The notes under the pieces are model-generated. The model searched no databases. It was not told where the DNA came from and saw only the letters and a list, made by a program, of their open reading frames with translations. Below are positions 54,833-63,935 of a DNA stretch of 64,000 nt, one piece after another. Every line of letters starts with the position of its first letter. The first letter of the stretch is position 1. The stretch is from Alphaproteobacteria bacterium (lineage in GTDB: Bacteria; Pseudomonadota; Alphaproteobacteria; UBA6615). The translations under genes and the position numbers were made by a program. Location of the stretch: assembly GCA_021774575.1 (NCBI GenBank), contig JAJFIX010000026.1, positions 1 to 64,000 on the forward strand, in the 5' to 3' direction.

Positions 54833-55094
54833 AATTCAATCTCCCTATTTGGTTCGTCGACCGTTGCGCTACATTCATGCTTGCTCACCGCGCTAGAATG
54901 CCAAGATAAACCCGGCTCGAATCAACGAATACGTACACCGAATCGGCCAACGGGCCGCAATTAATGTTCCATTTGAATAAAAAATCCGTATAAGTGCACC
55001 CTGGATTACATTCGACCATAATTTTTCGGCATTTTTTTGTCGGGGAGAATTTTGCCGGATGACGCTGGCGAGAATCTTTTAGGATAATCATTCT
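54833..55094. other. Divergent intergenic region, DUF1330 / DctQ
   Basis: This AT-rich gap of 262 bases between two divergent genes must contain both promoters. I find no convincing operator palindrome or RNA gene. Confidence 0.4.
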
Positions 55095-55760
55095 ATGATA
55101 AGCTGGTTAACAGACCCGGTAGCATATTGGGAAAGTGATAGAATTTCGTTTATCATCATTTGGCTCAGCTTTTTTGCCTTAATTGCGATTATTGTTGCAA
55201 ACATCAAAACGCCGGGAAAAATCCTGCAAAATATTGATACTGCAATTGATAAATTAGCAATATTCCTGAATATTCTCGCCGCTGCCTGGATCATGATGAT
55301 GGCATGGGTTGTCCTGATCGATGTCATCGCCCTCGGAATCAGAAAACCGATTGAAGGCGGCACCGAAATGGTCGCCAACTCGGTCATCGTCATATTATTT
55401 GCCCAAATACCATTGGCAATCCGCCACGGCGGCATGATCCGTACGACCATCATTTACGACAATGCTCCGAAAAGAATGAAAGCGATTATCGATGGGTTCG
55501 CATACATATTGGGAATGATTTTCTTTGCCGCTATTGCGAATGGCGGCTGGGACAATATGGTCCTCGGATTTGCGCGACATGAATTCCAGATTATTGGCAA
55601 GGGCACTTTCCCGCTTTGGCCGTTCCGATATGTTCCGGTTTGGTTCAGCGTGCTCGCCGTAGTCATATATGGCTTCCTGTTTATCAACCTCTTTGTGAAG
55701 TCAGCTGAAGAACGGGCCCATGACGAAGCCGAAGGGGCGCCAAGCTCTCCAGCCCACTAA
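55095..55760 (+). CDS. TRAP transporter small permease (DctQ type), system 2
   Basis: The 221-residue protein has five hydrophobic segments, one more than typical DctQ because of an extra N-terminal helix (about 13-33). The DctQ core carries the pattern R-K-P-I-E-G-G-T-E-M-V-A-N-S in its second helix, a direct match to the system 1 protein. It is followed 68 bases later by the large permease gene. Confidence 0.88.
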   Translation: MISWLTDPVAYWESDRISFIIIWLSFFALIAIIVANIKTPGKILQNIDTAIDKLAIFLNILAAAWIMMMAWVVLIDVIALGIRKPIEGGTEMVANSVIVILFAQIPLAIRHGGMIRTTIIYDNAPKRMKAIIDGFAYILGMIFFAAIANGGWDNMVLGFARHEFQIIGKGTFPLWPFRYVPVWFSVLAVVIYGFLFINLFVKSAEERAHDEAEGAPSSPAH

Positions 55761-55828
55761 TTAGAATATTCTGTTGAACGGACGTCAGAGTTTGATCGGC
55801 CGCCTGTAGGTATCGAAAGGACAAAAAA

Positions 55829-57307
55829 ATGGATCTCCAGCTCCTCATGATGGTGACGTTGATCGGTATGATCATCGCGATCCTGATGGGTATCCATATT
55901 GGCCTATCGTTGGGCATGACGGCGTTTTTGGGCACATGGGTTGCCTTCAGCGGCGGCTTTCGGCCAGGCGTCGATTTGACCGATACATTTTTCGGCGGGT
56001 TTATGAGCGCCGGTATGATCGATTTTTTTGAAGTCAAGACGAAAGGGCTGCTACAGGCCCTATCGATGGTTGGGAACACTGCTTTCGAGCAACTGCGCAG
56101 AGAGATTTTTGCCGCCATTCCGCTCTTCGTGTTGATGGGCGATTTTGTCGCCAAATCGGGAACAGCGCGCGATCTCTATAATCTGGTCAACCGGGTCCTC
56201 TTTTTCTTGCCGGGACGCCTGGCGGCGGCAACGGTCATCGGCAATGCGGTGTTTTCGGCTGTTACCGGCGTTTCAATCGCGTCGGCCGCCGCGTTTAGCC
56301 GCATCGCCTATCCGCAAATGATGCATTATAACTATAAGCGTTCATTCGCCCTCGGCTCAGTCGCTGGCAGCGCCTGCCTCGGTATGCTCATTCCTCCATC
56401 GATCTTGATGATCATCTGGGGCATTACCATTGAAGAATCCGTCGGCAAGCTCTTTCTCGCAGGCGTTCTGCCGGGCATTATTTTGGCCGGTCTATTCGTC
56501 ATGTATTCAGTCGTGGTGGCCATTCATAACCCGAAAGCGGCACCAAGGGTCACCAGCAACCTATCGGGCGAATTCAGCATATCAGAACTCACCAGCGGGC
56601 TTGGCATCCTTATCCTTATTCTCAGCATTATCGGCGGTATCGGCATGGGCCTGTTTACCAGTTTCCAGGCCGCCGGAATTGGTGCTTTGGGCGCCCTGCT
56701 GCTCGGTGTAATCAAGGGTATGCGCTGGCGTGGCATAGCCGACGCGGTCGTTGACGCGGCAAAAACTGCTGCTCCGCTACTCATTTTGCTGATGACCGCT
56801 GCCATGTACTCGAAATTCCTGACTTTAAGCAACGTCATCCCGTTAATCGACGACGCGTTGCACAGTACCGGCTTAGAGGGCGGCGGCATTATCCTGATGA
56901 TGGTCATCATCTGGCTGCTTATGGGAACTCTTTTGGACAGTGTTTCTATTATCCTGCTGACTCTGCCCCTGTTTTGGCCAATCGCCGAGGAACTTGGCAC
57001 CGACCCCTTCGCCTTTGCCGTCTTCGGCATTCTCGCCATTGAGGCAGGCTTGCTGACGCCGCCATTCGGGCTCTTGGTTTACACAGTGAAAGGGGCTGTC
57101 CCGGATAAAACAGTCCAGCTCGGTGAAATTTTTAAGGGCTCAATTCCATACTGGTTACTGATGCTCGTCGCCATGGCCTTGGTCTGGTATTTTCCTATTC
57201 TTGCCACGGCGCTACACAAGAAAACGCCGACACGCACCCAGGCCGACCCGCCGCCCATTATCGAAGTTCAGTCGGCGGCCCCAAGCTGGCAGCTGCTCCC
57301 GATCTAA
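55829..57307 (+). CDS. TRAP transporter large permease (DctM type), system 2
   Basis: The 492-residue protein is a second DctM. It shares GVSIASAAAFSRIAYPQM, GSACLGMLIPPSILMI and LLTPPFGLLVYTVKGA with the system 1 protein. A 40-residue loop near 50-90 and a longer C-terminal tail distinguish it. The ATG is preceded by AAAGGA. A dehalogenase gene follows 18 bases downstream, which ties the transporter to that enzyme. Confidence 0.92.
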   Translation: MDLQLLMMVTLIGMIIAILMGIHIGLSLGMTAFLGTWVAFSGGFRPGVDLTDTFFGGFMSAGMIDFFEVKTKGLLQALSMVGNTAFEQLRREIFAAIPLFVLMGDFVAKSGTARDLYNLVNRVLFFLPGRLAAATVIGNAVFSAVTGVSIASAAAFSRIAYPQMMHYNYKRSFALGSVAGSACLGMLIPPSILMIIWGITIEESVGKLFLAGVLPGIILAGLFVMYSVVVAIHNPKAAPRVTSNLSGEFSISELTSGLGILILILSIIGGIGMGLFTSFQAAGIGALGALLLGVIKGMRWRGIADAVVDAAKTAAPLLILLMTAAMYSKFLTLSNVIPLIDDALHSTGLEGGGIILMMVIIWLLMGTLLDSVSIILLTLPLFWPIAEELGTDPFAFAVFGILAIEAGLLTPPFGLLVYTVKGAVPDKTVQLGEIFKGSIPYWLLMLVAMALVWYFPILATALHKKTPTRTQADPPPIIEVQSAAPSWQLLPI

Positions 57308-57325
57308 CTATTTTCGCAAAGGACG

Positions 57326-58225
57326 ATGCCCCGCATGGCGAAATACGACGTTTCGGCAACCAACCCCTATAGGCCCAAGAAAGTAGCCGTACTCGATACT
57401 GAGATGGCCTATCTTGAGGCGGGGTCGGGCGATCCCATTATATTTCTCCACGGCAATCCGACCCGCGCCTATTTGTGGCGAAACATCATTCCCCACCTAG
57501 AAGGGCTGGGTCGATGCCTTGCACCCGATCTCGTCGGCTTAGGCGATTCCGGGAAAATGCCCAGCGGAACTTACCGCTACCCAGAACATATTAAATATCT
57601 CGACGCTTGGTTCGACGCCGTGAATGTCGGCAAGAACGCCATTATGGTGGTTCATGACTGGGGTGCGGCCCTCGGTTTTAACCGGGTCGCCACCCACCCG
57701 GAAGATTTTGCCGGACTAGCCTATATGGAGGCAATGGTGCGGCCCCGCAAATGGGCCGATTTACCCGAAGACCGGATCCCGCAATTTAAGGCCTTCAGAA
57801 CGGTCGAGGGCGCAGCCAAGGTGATGGAAGGCAATCTTTTTGTCGAAAACCTATTGTTCGATCAGGGCGTCATCCGGGATCTGAGCGACGAAGAAAAAGA
57901 CATCTACCGGGCGCCCTTTAAGGATAATGTCGAATCCCGGCGCCCGACCCTCGTCTTTCCTTGCGAAATACCGTTTGACGGTGAGCCGGCGGATAATCAC
58001 AAGATCGTCCAACGCTATTCCGACTTTCTTGCAGCCAGCGACATGCCAAAGCTGTTTCTAAACACCACAGAGGGACACGCGCTGGTCGGTGGCCCCCGTG
58101 ATTTTTGCCGGACCTGGAAAAATCAAACCGAAATCACCGTAGAAGGTCGCCATTACGCCCAGGAGGACAGCCCCCGGGAAATTGGCGAAGCCATCGCGGC
58201 ATTTGTTTCCCGCGTCCGGGGCTAA
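57326..58225 (+). CDS. Haloalkane dehalogenase 2
   Basis: The 299-residue enzyme has HGNPTRAYLW at 42-51, HDWGAALG with the nucleophile D111, a GNLFVENLL stretch with the acidic residue and GRHYAQEDSP with the base His. These are family II haloalkane dehalogenase marks, and FVEN fits that subgroup. It is closely linked to the TRAP genes (18 bases). ATG 57335 is an alternative start. It is clearly different from the dehalogenase at 52202-53110. Confidence 0.88.
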   Translation: MPRMAKYDVSATNPYRPKKVAVLDTEMAYLEAGSGDPIIFLHGNPTRAYLWRNIIPHLEGLGRCLAPDLVGLGDSGKMPSGTYRYPEHIKYLDAWFDAVNVGKNAIMVVHDWGAALGFNRVATHPEDFAGLAYMEAMVRPRKWADLPEDRIPQFKAFRTVEGAAKVMEGNLFVENLLFDQGVIRDLSDEEKDIYRAPFKDNVESRRPTLVFPCEIPFDGEPADNHKIVQRYSDFLAASDMPKLFLNTTEGHALVGGPRDFCRTWKNQTEITVEGRHYAQEDSPREIGEAIAAFVSRVRG

Positions 58226-58282
58226 TATAGTCCTCTCCTCTCCAGCCTCGTTTGGAGAAAACCCAATTTTGGAGAATTCCCA

Positions 58283-59158
58283 GTGAAATTTCCCATGGAG
58301 CGCGTCCCCTATTCGGCCATAATTGACCGGCCGCCGCTGCCGCTACCCGGTGGCGCGCGCATGGCCGTATGGATCTGCGTCAATGTCGAGGATTGGGAAA
58401 TCCGCCGTGCCCAGCCGCGCACCGTCCTGCCCCCACCCCAGGGGATCCCCCTTGAACCCGACATCCCGAACTGGGCCTGGCACGAATATGGCAATCGGGT
58501 TGGTTTCTGGCGCATTGCCGAGGCTCTGAAATCGCGCGGCATTATCCCGACCATGCCGGTCAATGGACGAGTTCTCGAAACACGAACCCGCATTGCCCAA
58601 TATGCCCTGGACGAAGGCTGGGAGTTTATGGGCCATGGCTATGTCCAGGGACCAATGCACCGGGTCGAAGACCAGCGCGCCGCCATCCGCCGCACCGTCG
58701 AGGCAATCAAGACCTTTACCGGCAAGGCGCCCGTCGGCTGGGAAAGTCCGGGCCTGACGGAAACCTTTGATACAATCGATCTGTTGGCTGAGGAGGGGCT
58801 GAAATATGTCGCCGACTGGGTCATGGATGACCAGCCATTTGATATCGACACCTCTGCCGGCCCCATTCTATCGGTGCCTTATTCGGTGGAAACAAACGAC
58901 ATCACGATGATGGCGATCCAGCATCACAGCTCCGACGAAATGTTTAAGCGGACCAAAGATCAATTCGACCGATTGCGTATGGAAGGCGAGACCATTTCCC
59001 GCGTCATGTGTCTGTCCACCCACCCCTATATTTCCGGCGCAGCTCATCGGATCGGCTATCTCGAACAAATTCTCGATTATATTCAAAGCCATGACGACGT
59101 ATTGATCTGGACCGGCGAGCAAGTTATGGACTGGTACCGGGAAACGGCGGCATCATGA
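58283..59158 (+). CDS. Polysaccharide-deacetylase-family protein (PuuE-like)
   Basis: The 291-residue protein has the NodB-type homology domain in the PuuE (allantoinase-like) arrangement: VNVEDWE, then PDIPNWAWHEYGNRVGFW, the metal-binding GHGYVQGPMHR, and WESPGLTET. Cyclic amides, as in allantoin or similar compounds, are hydrolysed by close relatives, so it may open an amide ring in the pathway. The GTG at 58283 has GGAGAA upstream. The next gene overlaps by 4 bases. Confidence 0.82.
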   Translation: MKFPMERVPYSAIIDRPPLPLPGGARMAVWICVNVEDWEIRRAQPRTVLPPPQGIPLEPDIPNWAWHEYGNRVGFWRIAEALKSRGIIPTMPVNGRVLETRTRIAQYALDEGWEFMGHGYVQGPMHRVEDQRAAIRRTVEAIKTFTGKAPVGWESPGLTETFDTIDLLAEEGLKYVADWVMDDQPFDIDTSAGPILSVPYSVETNDITMMAIQHHSSDEMFKRTKDQFDRLRMEGETISRVMCLSTHPYISGAAHRIGYLEQILDYIQSHDDVLIWTGEQVMDWYRETAAS

Positions 59159-59601
59159 GCCTTGCAACCCTTGACCATGTGCTGATCCGAGCCCGCGACC
59201 TCGACGAGACGAGGGACTTTTTTGTCAACGTCTTGGGCTTTACGGTCGGCAAACGTCCGCCGTTTAAATTTGACGGGTATTGGCTTTACCTCGGCGATAA
59301 ACCGGTGGTGCATTTAGCCAAGGCAACCGTCGACACTGAATTGAGCGACTATTTTGGTGAAGACAATCAAACTGGAGACGGCGAAGGCAATAGTGCCGTT
59401 GACCATGTCGCCTTCCATGGGACGGGCATTGACGAATTTGCCAACCGGATCGAAGCACATGAAATTGCCTGCGTTCGCCGCAATGTGCCGCTGACCGACC
59501 TCCATCAATTTTTTCTTCACGATCCAAACGGCGTGAAAGTCGAAATAAATTTTGACGCAAAAGAGCTGTCGGAAGCGGACCGGGAAAAATACGAAAATTG
59601 A
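59155..59601 (+). CDS. VOC-family protein
   Basis: The 148-residue protein has the vicinal oxygen chelate pattern: LDHVLIRARDLDETRDFFVNVLGF, HVAFHGTGIDEFANRI and FLHDPNGVKVEINFD with the metal Glu. Members include dioxygenases and glyoxalases. Overlap ATGA with the deacetylase gene suggests a joint transcript. The reaction is open. Confidence 0.88.
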   Translation: MSLATLDHVLIRARDLDETRDFFVNVLGFTVGKRPPFKFDGYWLYLGDKPVVHLAKATVDTELSDYFGEDNQTGDGEGNSAVDHVAFHGTGIDEFANRIEAHEIACVRRNVPLTDLHQFFLHDPNGVKVEINFDAKELSEADREKYEN

Positions 59602-59688
59602 ATAGGCGATGGGATTGCGGCAAAGCCACCTGACATATATTGATCTCATTTGATGCTATCCCAAATTCTAGAACCAATTGAGGAAACG

Positions 59689-60663
59689 ATGCCCGCAACC
59701 GAACTGCCCGTTTTGGACCTTGGAGCCTATCGCGCCGGCGAGCCAGGTGCGCTTGAAGCCCTGGCCAAAGAACTCGCCTTTGTGCAGGAAAATATTGGGT
59801 TTTATGTTGTCGTCAATCATGGCGCCGACCAAGCCATCATTGACCACACCCACAAAGAGCTGGAGCGTTTTTTCGCCATTTCCGAGGACGAGAAAATGGC
59901 GCTCAAAATCGACGCCAGTTCGGTCGGTTATGTGCCTCCCAAGTCAACCGTCTACGTGACTTCGGTGGTCAACGAGAACACCAAGCTCGACCTCAACGAG
60001 ACGCTAATCACCGCCCTTGAGCGCCCTGCGGACCACCCACATATGAAGGCCGGAACGCGCTTCACTGGCCCGAATAAATGGCCGAGCAACCTGCCGGGTT
60101 TTCGGGAATCGATTGTCAATTACCAGCAGGAAATGGTCGCGCTGGGTCGGTTGATGCTGCCGATCTATGCAACCGCCCTTGACCTGCCCGCCGATTATTT
60201 CGACTCCATGTTTACCGACCCGATTATGTGGAGCCGCAACGCCCACTATCCTGCGGTCGAGCCCGAGGAAAACCAATTCGGCATTTCCCCCCATTCGGAC
60301 CATAGTTTCATCACCCTGCTCCCCATCCCCGGCGTGCCTGGCCTGGAAATCTTGACCCAGGACGGGGATTGGGTTGAGGCCCAACCGATCGACGGAGGCA
60401 TAATCGTCAACACAGGCGAATTCATGAACCGCTGGACCAATGGCCGGTTCATCGCCACACCGCACCGGGTCGTGCCGCCGCCAACCGACCGCTATTCCAT
60501 CGCCACGTTTTTCAATCCGAATTACGACACAGTGGCCGAGGTTTTGGAAACCTGCAGCAGCCCGGAAAATCCGCCTCGCTATGAACCAATGCAGCTTATC
60601 GACTATGTACAATGGTATATTGATCTTAATTACAAACGCGACGCCGGGGGCCATCAGGCTTAA
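59689..60663 (+). CDS. 2-oxoglutarate/Fe(II) oxygenase (isopenicillin N synthase-like)
   Basis: The 324-residue protein has the DSBH fold with an N-terminal DIOX_N part that starts LPVLDLGAYRAG. It has the iron ligands H-x-D in SPHSDHSFI and the distal His in TPHRV, followed by the R-x-S (DRYSIATF) that binds 2-oxoglutarate. It probably hydroxylates or desaturates an intermediate. GAGGA precedes the ATG at 59689, which I prefer to the ATG at 59653. It follows the VOC gene by 87 bases. Confidence 0.88.
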   Translation: MPATELPVLDLGAYRAGEPGALEALAKELAFVQENIGFYVVVNHGADQAIIDHTHKELERFFAISEDEKMALKIDASSVGYVPPKSTVYVTSVVNENTKLDLNETLITALERPADHPHMKAGTRFTGPNKWPSNLPGFRESIVNYQQEMVALGRLMLPIYATALDLPADYFDSMFTDPIMWSRNAHYPAVEPEENQFGISPHSDHSFITLLPIPGVPGLEILTQDGDWVEAQPIDGGIIVNTGEFMNRWTNGRFIATPHRVVPPPTDRYSIATFFNPNYDTVAEVLETCSSPENPPRYEPMQLIDYVQWYIDLNYKRDAGGHQA

Positions 60664-60686
60664 AGGCCGCGATAAGGGAGACTAAA

Positions 60687-61655
60687 ATGCCAAGGCGTTT
60701 TGATGAAAAAATGTTCGATATGAGCCATCTCGAAGCAATGGCCGAGAAATGCAACAATTGGGGCCGCTGGGGCCCCGACGACGAGATCGGCACGCTCAAT
60801 TTTATCGGCCCCGATGAGGTCCGCAACGCCGCCTCTCTGGTCAAAAAAGGCAAAACGATTTCCCTCGGTCTAAATTTTGACCGCAATGGTCCGCAAAAAG
60901 GGACCTGGGGCAATCGCTATAATCCCATTCATACCATGATCGCCACCGGCACCGACGCGGTGGCCGGCCGTCAGGCCGACATGAAAATTCAATACGCCGA
61001 TGACACGGTGGCGATGCCCCTGCAATGCGGCACCCAATGGGATGCGCTCGGCCATATTTTCTATAAAGATAAAATGTGGAACGGCTATGACGCGACCCTG
61101 GTCGACGTCAACGGCGCGGAAAAAAACGGCATCGAAAAAGTAAAAGACAAGATGTTTGGCCGCGGCGTATTGCTCGATGTCGCTCGCCACTTGGGTGTCG
61201 ATTTCATCGAAGATGGAATGGCGATCACCAATGACGACCTCGATGCCACAGCCAAAGCCCAAGGGATCGAAATTAAGCGCGGTGATTTTGTCATCGTACG
61301 CACCGGTCAGATGCAGCAACGGCTGGCCGATGGTGAATGGGGCGGTTATGCCGGCGGCGATGCGCCGGGCCTTGCCTTTGAAACCGCGGAATGGATTTAT
61401 ACGAAAGAAATTGCCGCGATCTGCATGGACACCTGGGGCTGCGAAGTCCGCCCGAACGAAACCAACGATGCCCAGCAACCCTGGCACTGGGTTGTGATAC
61501 CCAAAATCGGCATCACGATGGGTGAGATTTTCAATTTAACAGAACTCGCCGACGATTGCGCCGAGGACGGCGTCTATGAGTTTCTATTCTGCGCGCCGCC
61601 ATTGCCGATTACCAAGGCCGTCGGCTCACCGATCAATCCCATGGCGATAAAATAG
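60687..61655 (+). CDS. Cyclase-family hydrolase
   Basis: The 322-residue protein is in the metal-dependent cyclase/kynurenine formamidase-like family. WGRWGPDDEIGTLNFI is the usual start, and CGTQWDALGHIFY carries the conserved D-x-L-x-H pattern. The AGGDAPGLAFETAEWI stretch and a CMDTWGCEVRPNE end follow. Members hydrolyse formamides or open cyclic compounds. AGGGAG precedes the ATG, and the next gene starts 12 bases on. Confidence 0.88.
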   Translation: MPRRFDEKMFDMSHLEAMAEKCNNWGRWGPDDEIGTLNFIGPDEVRNAASLVKKGKTISLGLNFDRNGPQKGTWGNRYNPIHTMIATGTDAVAGRQADMKIQYADDTVAMPLQCGTQWDALGHIFYKDKMWNGYDATLVDVNGAEKNGIEKVKDKMFGRGVLLDVARHLGVDFIEDGMAITNDDLDATAKAQGIEIKRGDFVIVRTGQMQQRLADGEWGGYAGGDAPGLAFETAEWIYTKEIAAICMDTWGCEVRPNETNDAQQPWHWVVIPKIGITMGEIFNLTELADDCAEDGVYEFLFCAPPLPITKAVGSPINPMAIK

Positions 61656-61667
61656 GCGTTATCAAAA

Positions 61668-62966
61668 ATGGCCAAGCACCTGAAAGAACGAAAACCCGTC
61701 GAAGAAACCAAGGCGGCGGATAAGGCCGTCCGGGCAACCGTCGAGGATATTTTAGAAAAAGTCGAGGCGGGCGGCGATAAGGCTGTGCGCGAATTTTCCG
61801 AAAAATTTGACAAATGGTCACCGGAAAATTTCCGCCTCACCAATGAGGAGGTCGAGGCCCTCGTCGCCTCCTTACCCGACGAGGTGATCAGGGACATTAA
61901 GTTTGCCCAAACCCAGGTGCGAAATTTCGCCACGGCACAGAAAGCCAGCATGCAGGATGTCGCGGTCGAGAGCCTGCCCGGTATCACCTTGGGTCACAAG
62001 CACATCCCGGTAAACAGCGTCGGCTGTTATGTGCCTGGCGGCCGTTATCCAATGGTCGCCTCAGCCCATATGTCGATCGTCACTGCGCGGGTCGCCGGGG
62101 TTAAGCGGGTTATCGCATGTACCCCGCCAACCGACGGCAAACCCCATGCCGAAACCGTCGCCGCCATGGCGCTCGCGGGCGCCGACGATATTTATATGCT
62201 CGGCGGCGTCCAGGCCGTTGCGGCGATGGCCATCGGCACAGAAACGATAGAGCCGGTCGATATGCTGGTCGGCCCGGGCAACGCCTATGTCGCCGAGGCC
62301 AAGCGGCAGCTCTATGGAAGGGTCGGCATCGACTTATTTGCCGGGCCGACGGAAATTCTGGTTATTGCCGACGAAACCTCCGACGCCGAAATCATTGTCA
62401 CCGATCTGCTCGGGCAAGCCGAGCACGGCCCGACCTCGCCCGCCGTACTCATCACAACATCGGAAAGCCTCGCCGGTGAAATCCCCGCCGAGATAGAGCG
62501 GCAGCTCGCCCAACTGCCAACTGCCGAGGTTGCCGGTGCGGCCTGGGCCGACTTTGGCGAGATAATCCTGGTCGACGACATCAACGAAGCGGTTCGCGAG
62601 GCCGACCGCCTGGCTTTTGAACATGTTGAAGTCCTGACCCAAAACCCGCGCTATTTCCTTGAACATATGACCAATTACGGGGCGCTCTTTTTAGGGCCCG
62701 AGACCAATGTTTCTTACGGCGATAAGGTGATTGGCACCAACCACACCCTGCCGACAAAGGGTGCCGCGAACTATACCGGCGGCTTGTGGGTCGGAAAATT
62801 TATAAAGACCGTCACCTGGCAGGAGGTGACCCCTGACGCCAGCGCCAAGATCGGCGAATATTGCTCACGCCTCTGCGCCATCGAGAAATTCTGGGGCCAC
62901 AAGGAACAAGCCGATCTGCGATTGCGTCGCTATGGCGGCAAAAATGTCGGTCTTGGAGCAAAGTAG
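61668..62966 (+). CDS. Histidinol-dehydrogenase-family enzyme, catabolic (HpsN-like)
   Basis: The 432-residue NAD-dependent enzyme keeps the HisD catalytic parts. [12 protein letters not shown], the [17 protein letters not shown] loop, FAGPTEI and LLGQAEHGP carry the Gln and His metal ligands. AFEHVEV has the Glu-His general-base pair, and the last stretch [20 protein letters not shown]. The position is 12 bases after a catabolic hydrolase gene and not among histidine genes. The pattern GPTSPAVLI differs from biosynthetic HisD, resembling HpsN (sulfopropanediol dehydrogenase). It probably oxidises a hydroxyl twice to a carboxyl. Substrate unknown. Confidence 0.85.
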   Translation: MAKHLKERKPVEETKAADKAVRATVEDILEKVEAGGDKAVREFSEKFDKWSPENFRLTNEEVEALVASLPDEVIRDIKFAQTQVRNFATAQKASMQDVAVESLPGITLGHKHIPVNSVGCYVPGGRYPMVASAHMSIVTARVAGVKRVIACTPPTDGKPHAETVAAMALAGADDIYMLGGVQAVAAMAIGTETIEPVDMLVGPGNAYVAEAKRQLYGRVGIDLFAGPTEILVIADETSDAEIIVTDLLGQAEHGPTSPAVLITTSESLAGEIPAEIERQLAQLPTAEVAGAAWADFGEIILVDDINEAVREADRLAFEHVEVLTQNPRYFLEHMTNYGALFLGPETNVSYGDKVIGTNHTLPTKGAANYTGGLWVGKFIKTVTWQEVTPDASAKIGEYCSRLCAIEKFWGHKEQADLRLRRYGGKNVGLGAK

Positions 62967-63170
62967 CCAACAGAGAACGCCCCCGGCTCCATCAAATAGC
63001 CATAATCGCGCGCAATGTTAATTTCGTTGAAACAAATGTTGCCTAGAATTCGGCTGACCCTCGGATGATTTATCTGAGCGTGGTCGAACTTTTTTGAACC
63101 AAAGTGAGTTAGTTAAATTGTCGTCAAGACAAGCTCAGGACAGAGTTAAGCACGCGCCCGGGGCGATGGC

Positions 63171-63935
63171 ATGATTAGGGTTTCCCCGCACTCGACGGTT
63201 GCAACGTCCCTGCCAACCGAAATAACCCTCGTTAGCTGGAACATGCAAAAGGCCGGATCACCGCATCATTCAGCGGATATGGCCGGTCTGATTAGTGCCC
63301 ACGATCCCGATCTTATGTTTGTCCAGGAAGCCTCTGATACCACCATCGAAGCCGGTCATCTTGGCGGTCATTTTGCACCGAGTTGGTCCTATCCCTGGCC
63401 CGGCGGTCCGGCAACCGGGGTCGCCACCATGTCCAAATCACCCCCGGCCGCAGTCACAGCCGCCCGCGCACCCTGGCGAGAACTCATTGTCGCCACGCCG
63501 AAAGTATCGCTGCTCTCGCATTATGCGCTGGCCAATGGCGAAATTTTGCTGGCCATTAATGTGCACCTGATGAATTTCGAAACCTGGAGCCCGTTCATGC
63601 TACGCGCACAGCTGGATGCGCTGGGCCAAGCAATGGCCCGACATAAGGGCCCGATCATTCTGGCCGGTGACTTCAATACCTGGAACGCCAGGCGCCTGGC
63701 CACTGTCGAGGCTCTAACCGCCCGTTTCGGCCTCTGCGAGGTTGAAGAATTCCCCCCCGGTCGCGCCACCGGCGATCCGGGCAATAAGCCCCTGCGCCGA
63801 TTGCTCGGTATCGATGCGCAGCTGCCCCTAGATCGTGTCTATATTCGCGGTTTTCGCACCCTGGCAGCCGAGGTTCCCCATACCCGTTCATCGGACCACC
63901 GGCCGATCGTCGTCACCATCGGGCTCGTGCAGTAA
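63171..63935 (+). CDS. Endonuclease/exonuclease/phosphatase-family protein
   Basis: The 254-residue protein has the EEP fold: SWNMQKAG (start strand), FVQEAS with the metal Glu, LAGDFNTWN with the conserved Asp and Asn, and SSDHRPI with the catalytic Asp-His. No DNA-binding or signal part is seen. The family includes phosphodiesterases and nucleases, so the substrate is open. It follows a 200-base gap and is separate from the catabolic operon. Confidence 0.88.
   Translation: MIRVSPHSTVATSLPTEITLVSWNMQKAGSPHHSADMAGLISAHDPDLMFVQEASDTTIEAGHLGGHFAPSWSYPWPGGPATGVATMSKSPPAAVTAARAPWRELIVATPKVSLLSHYALANGEILLAINVHLMNFETWSPFMLRAQLDALGQAMARHKGPIILAGDFNTWNARRLATVEALTARFGLCEVEEFPPGRATGDPGNKPLRRLLGIDAQLPLDRVYIRGFRTLAAEVPHTRSSDHRPIVVTIGLVQ

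Noticed and set aside
61668-62966. Annotation as biosynthetic hisD
   Set aside because: No histidine gene is near and the operon is catabolic, so I report it as a HisD-family enzyme of unknown substrate.
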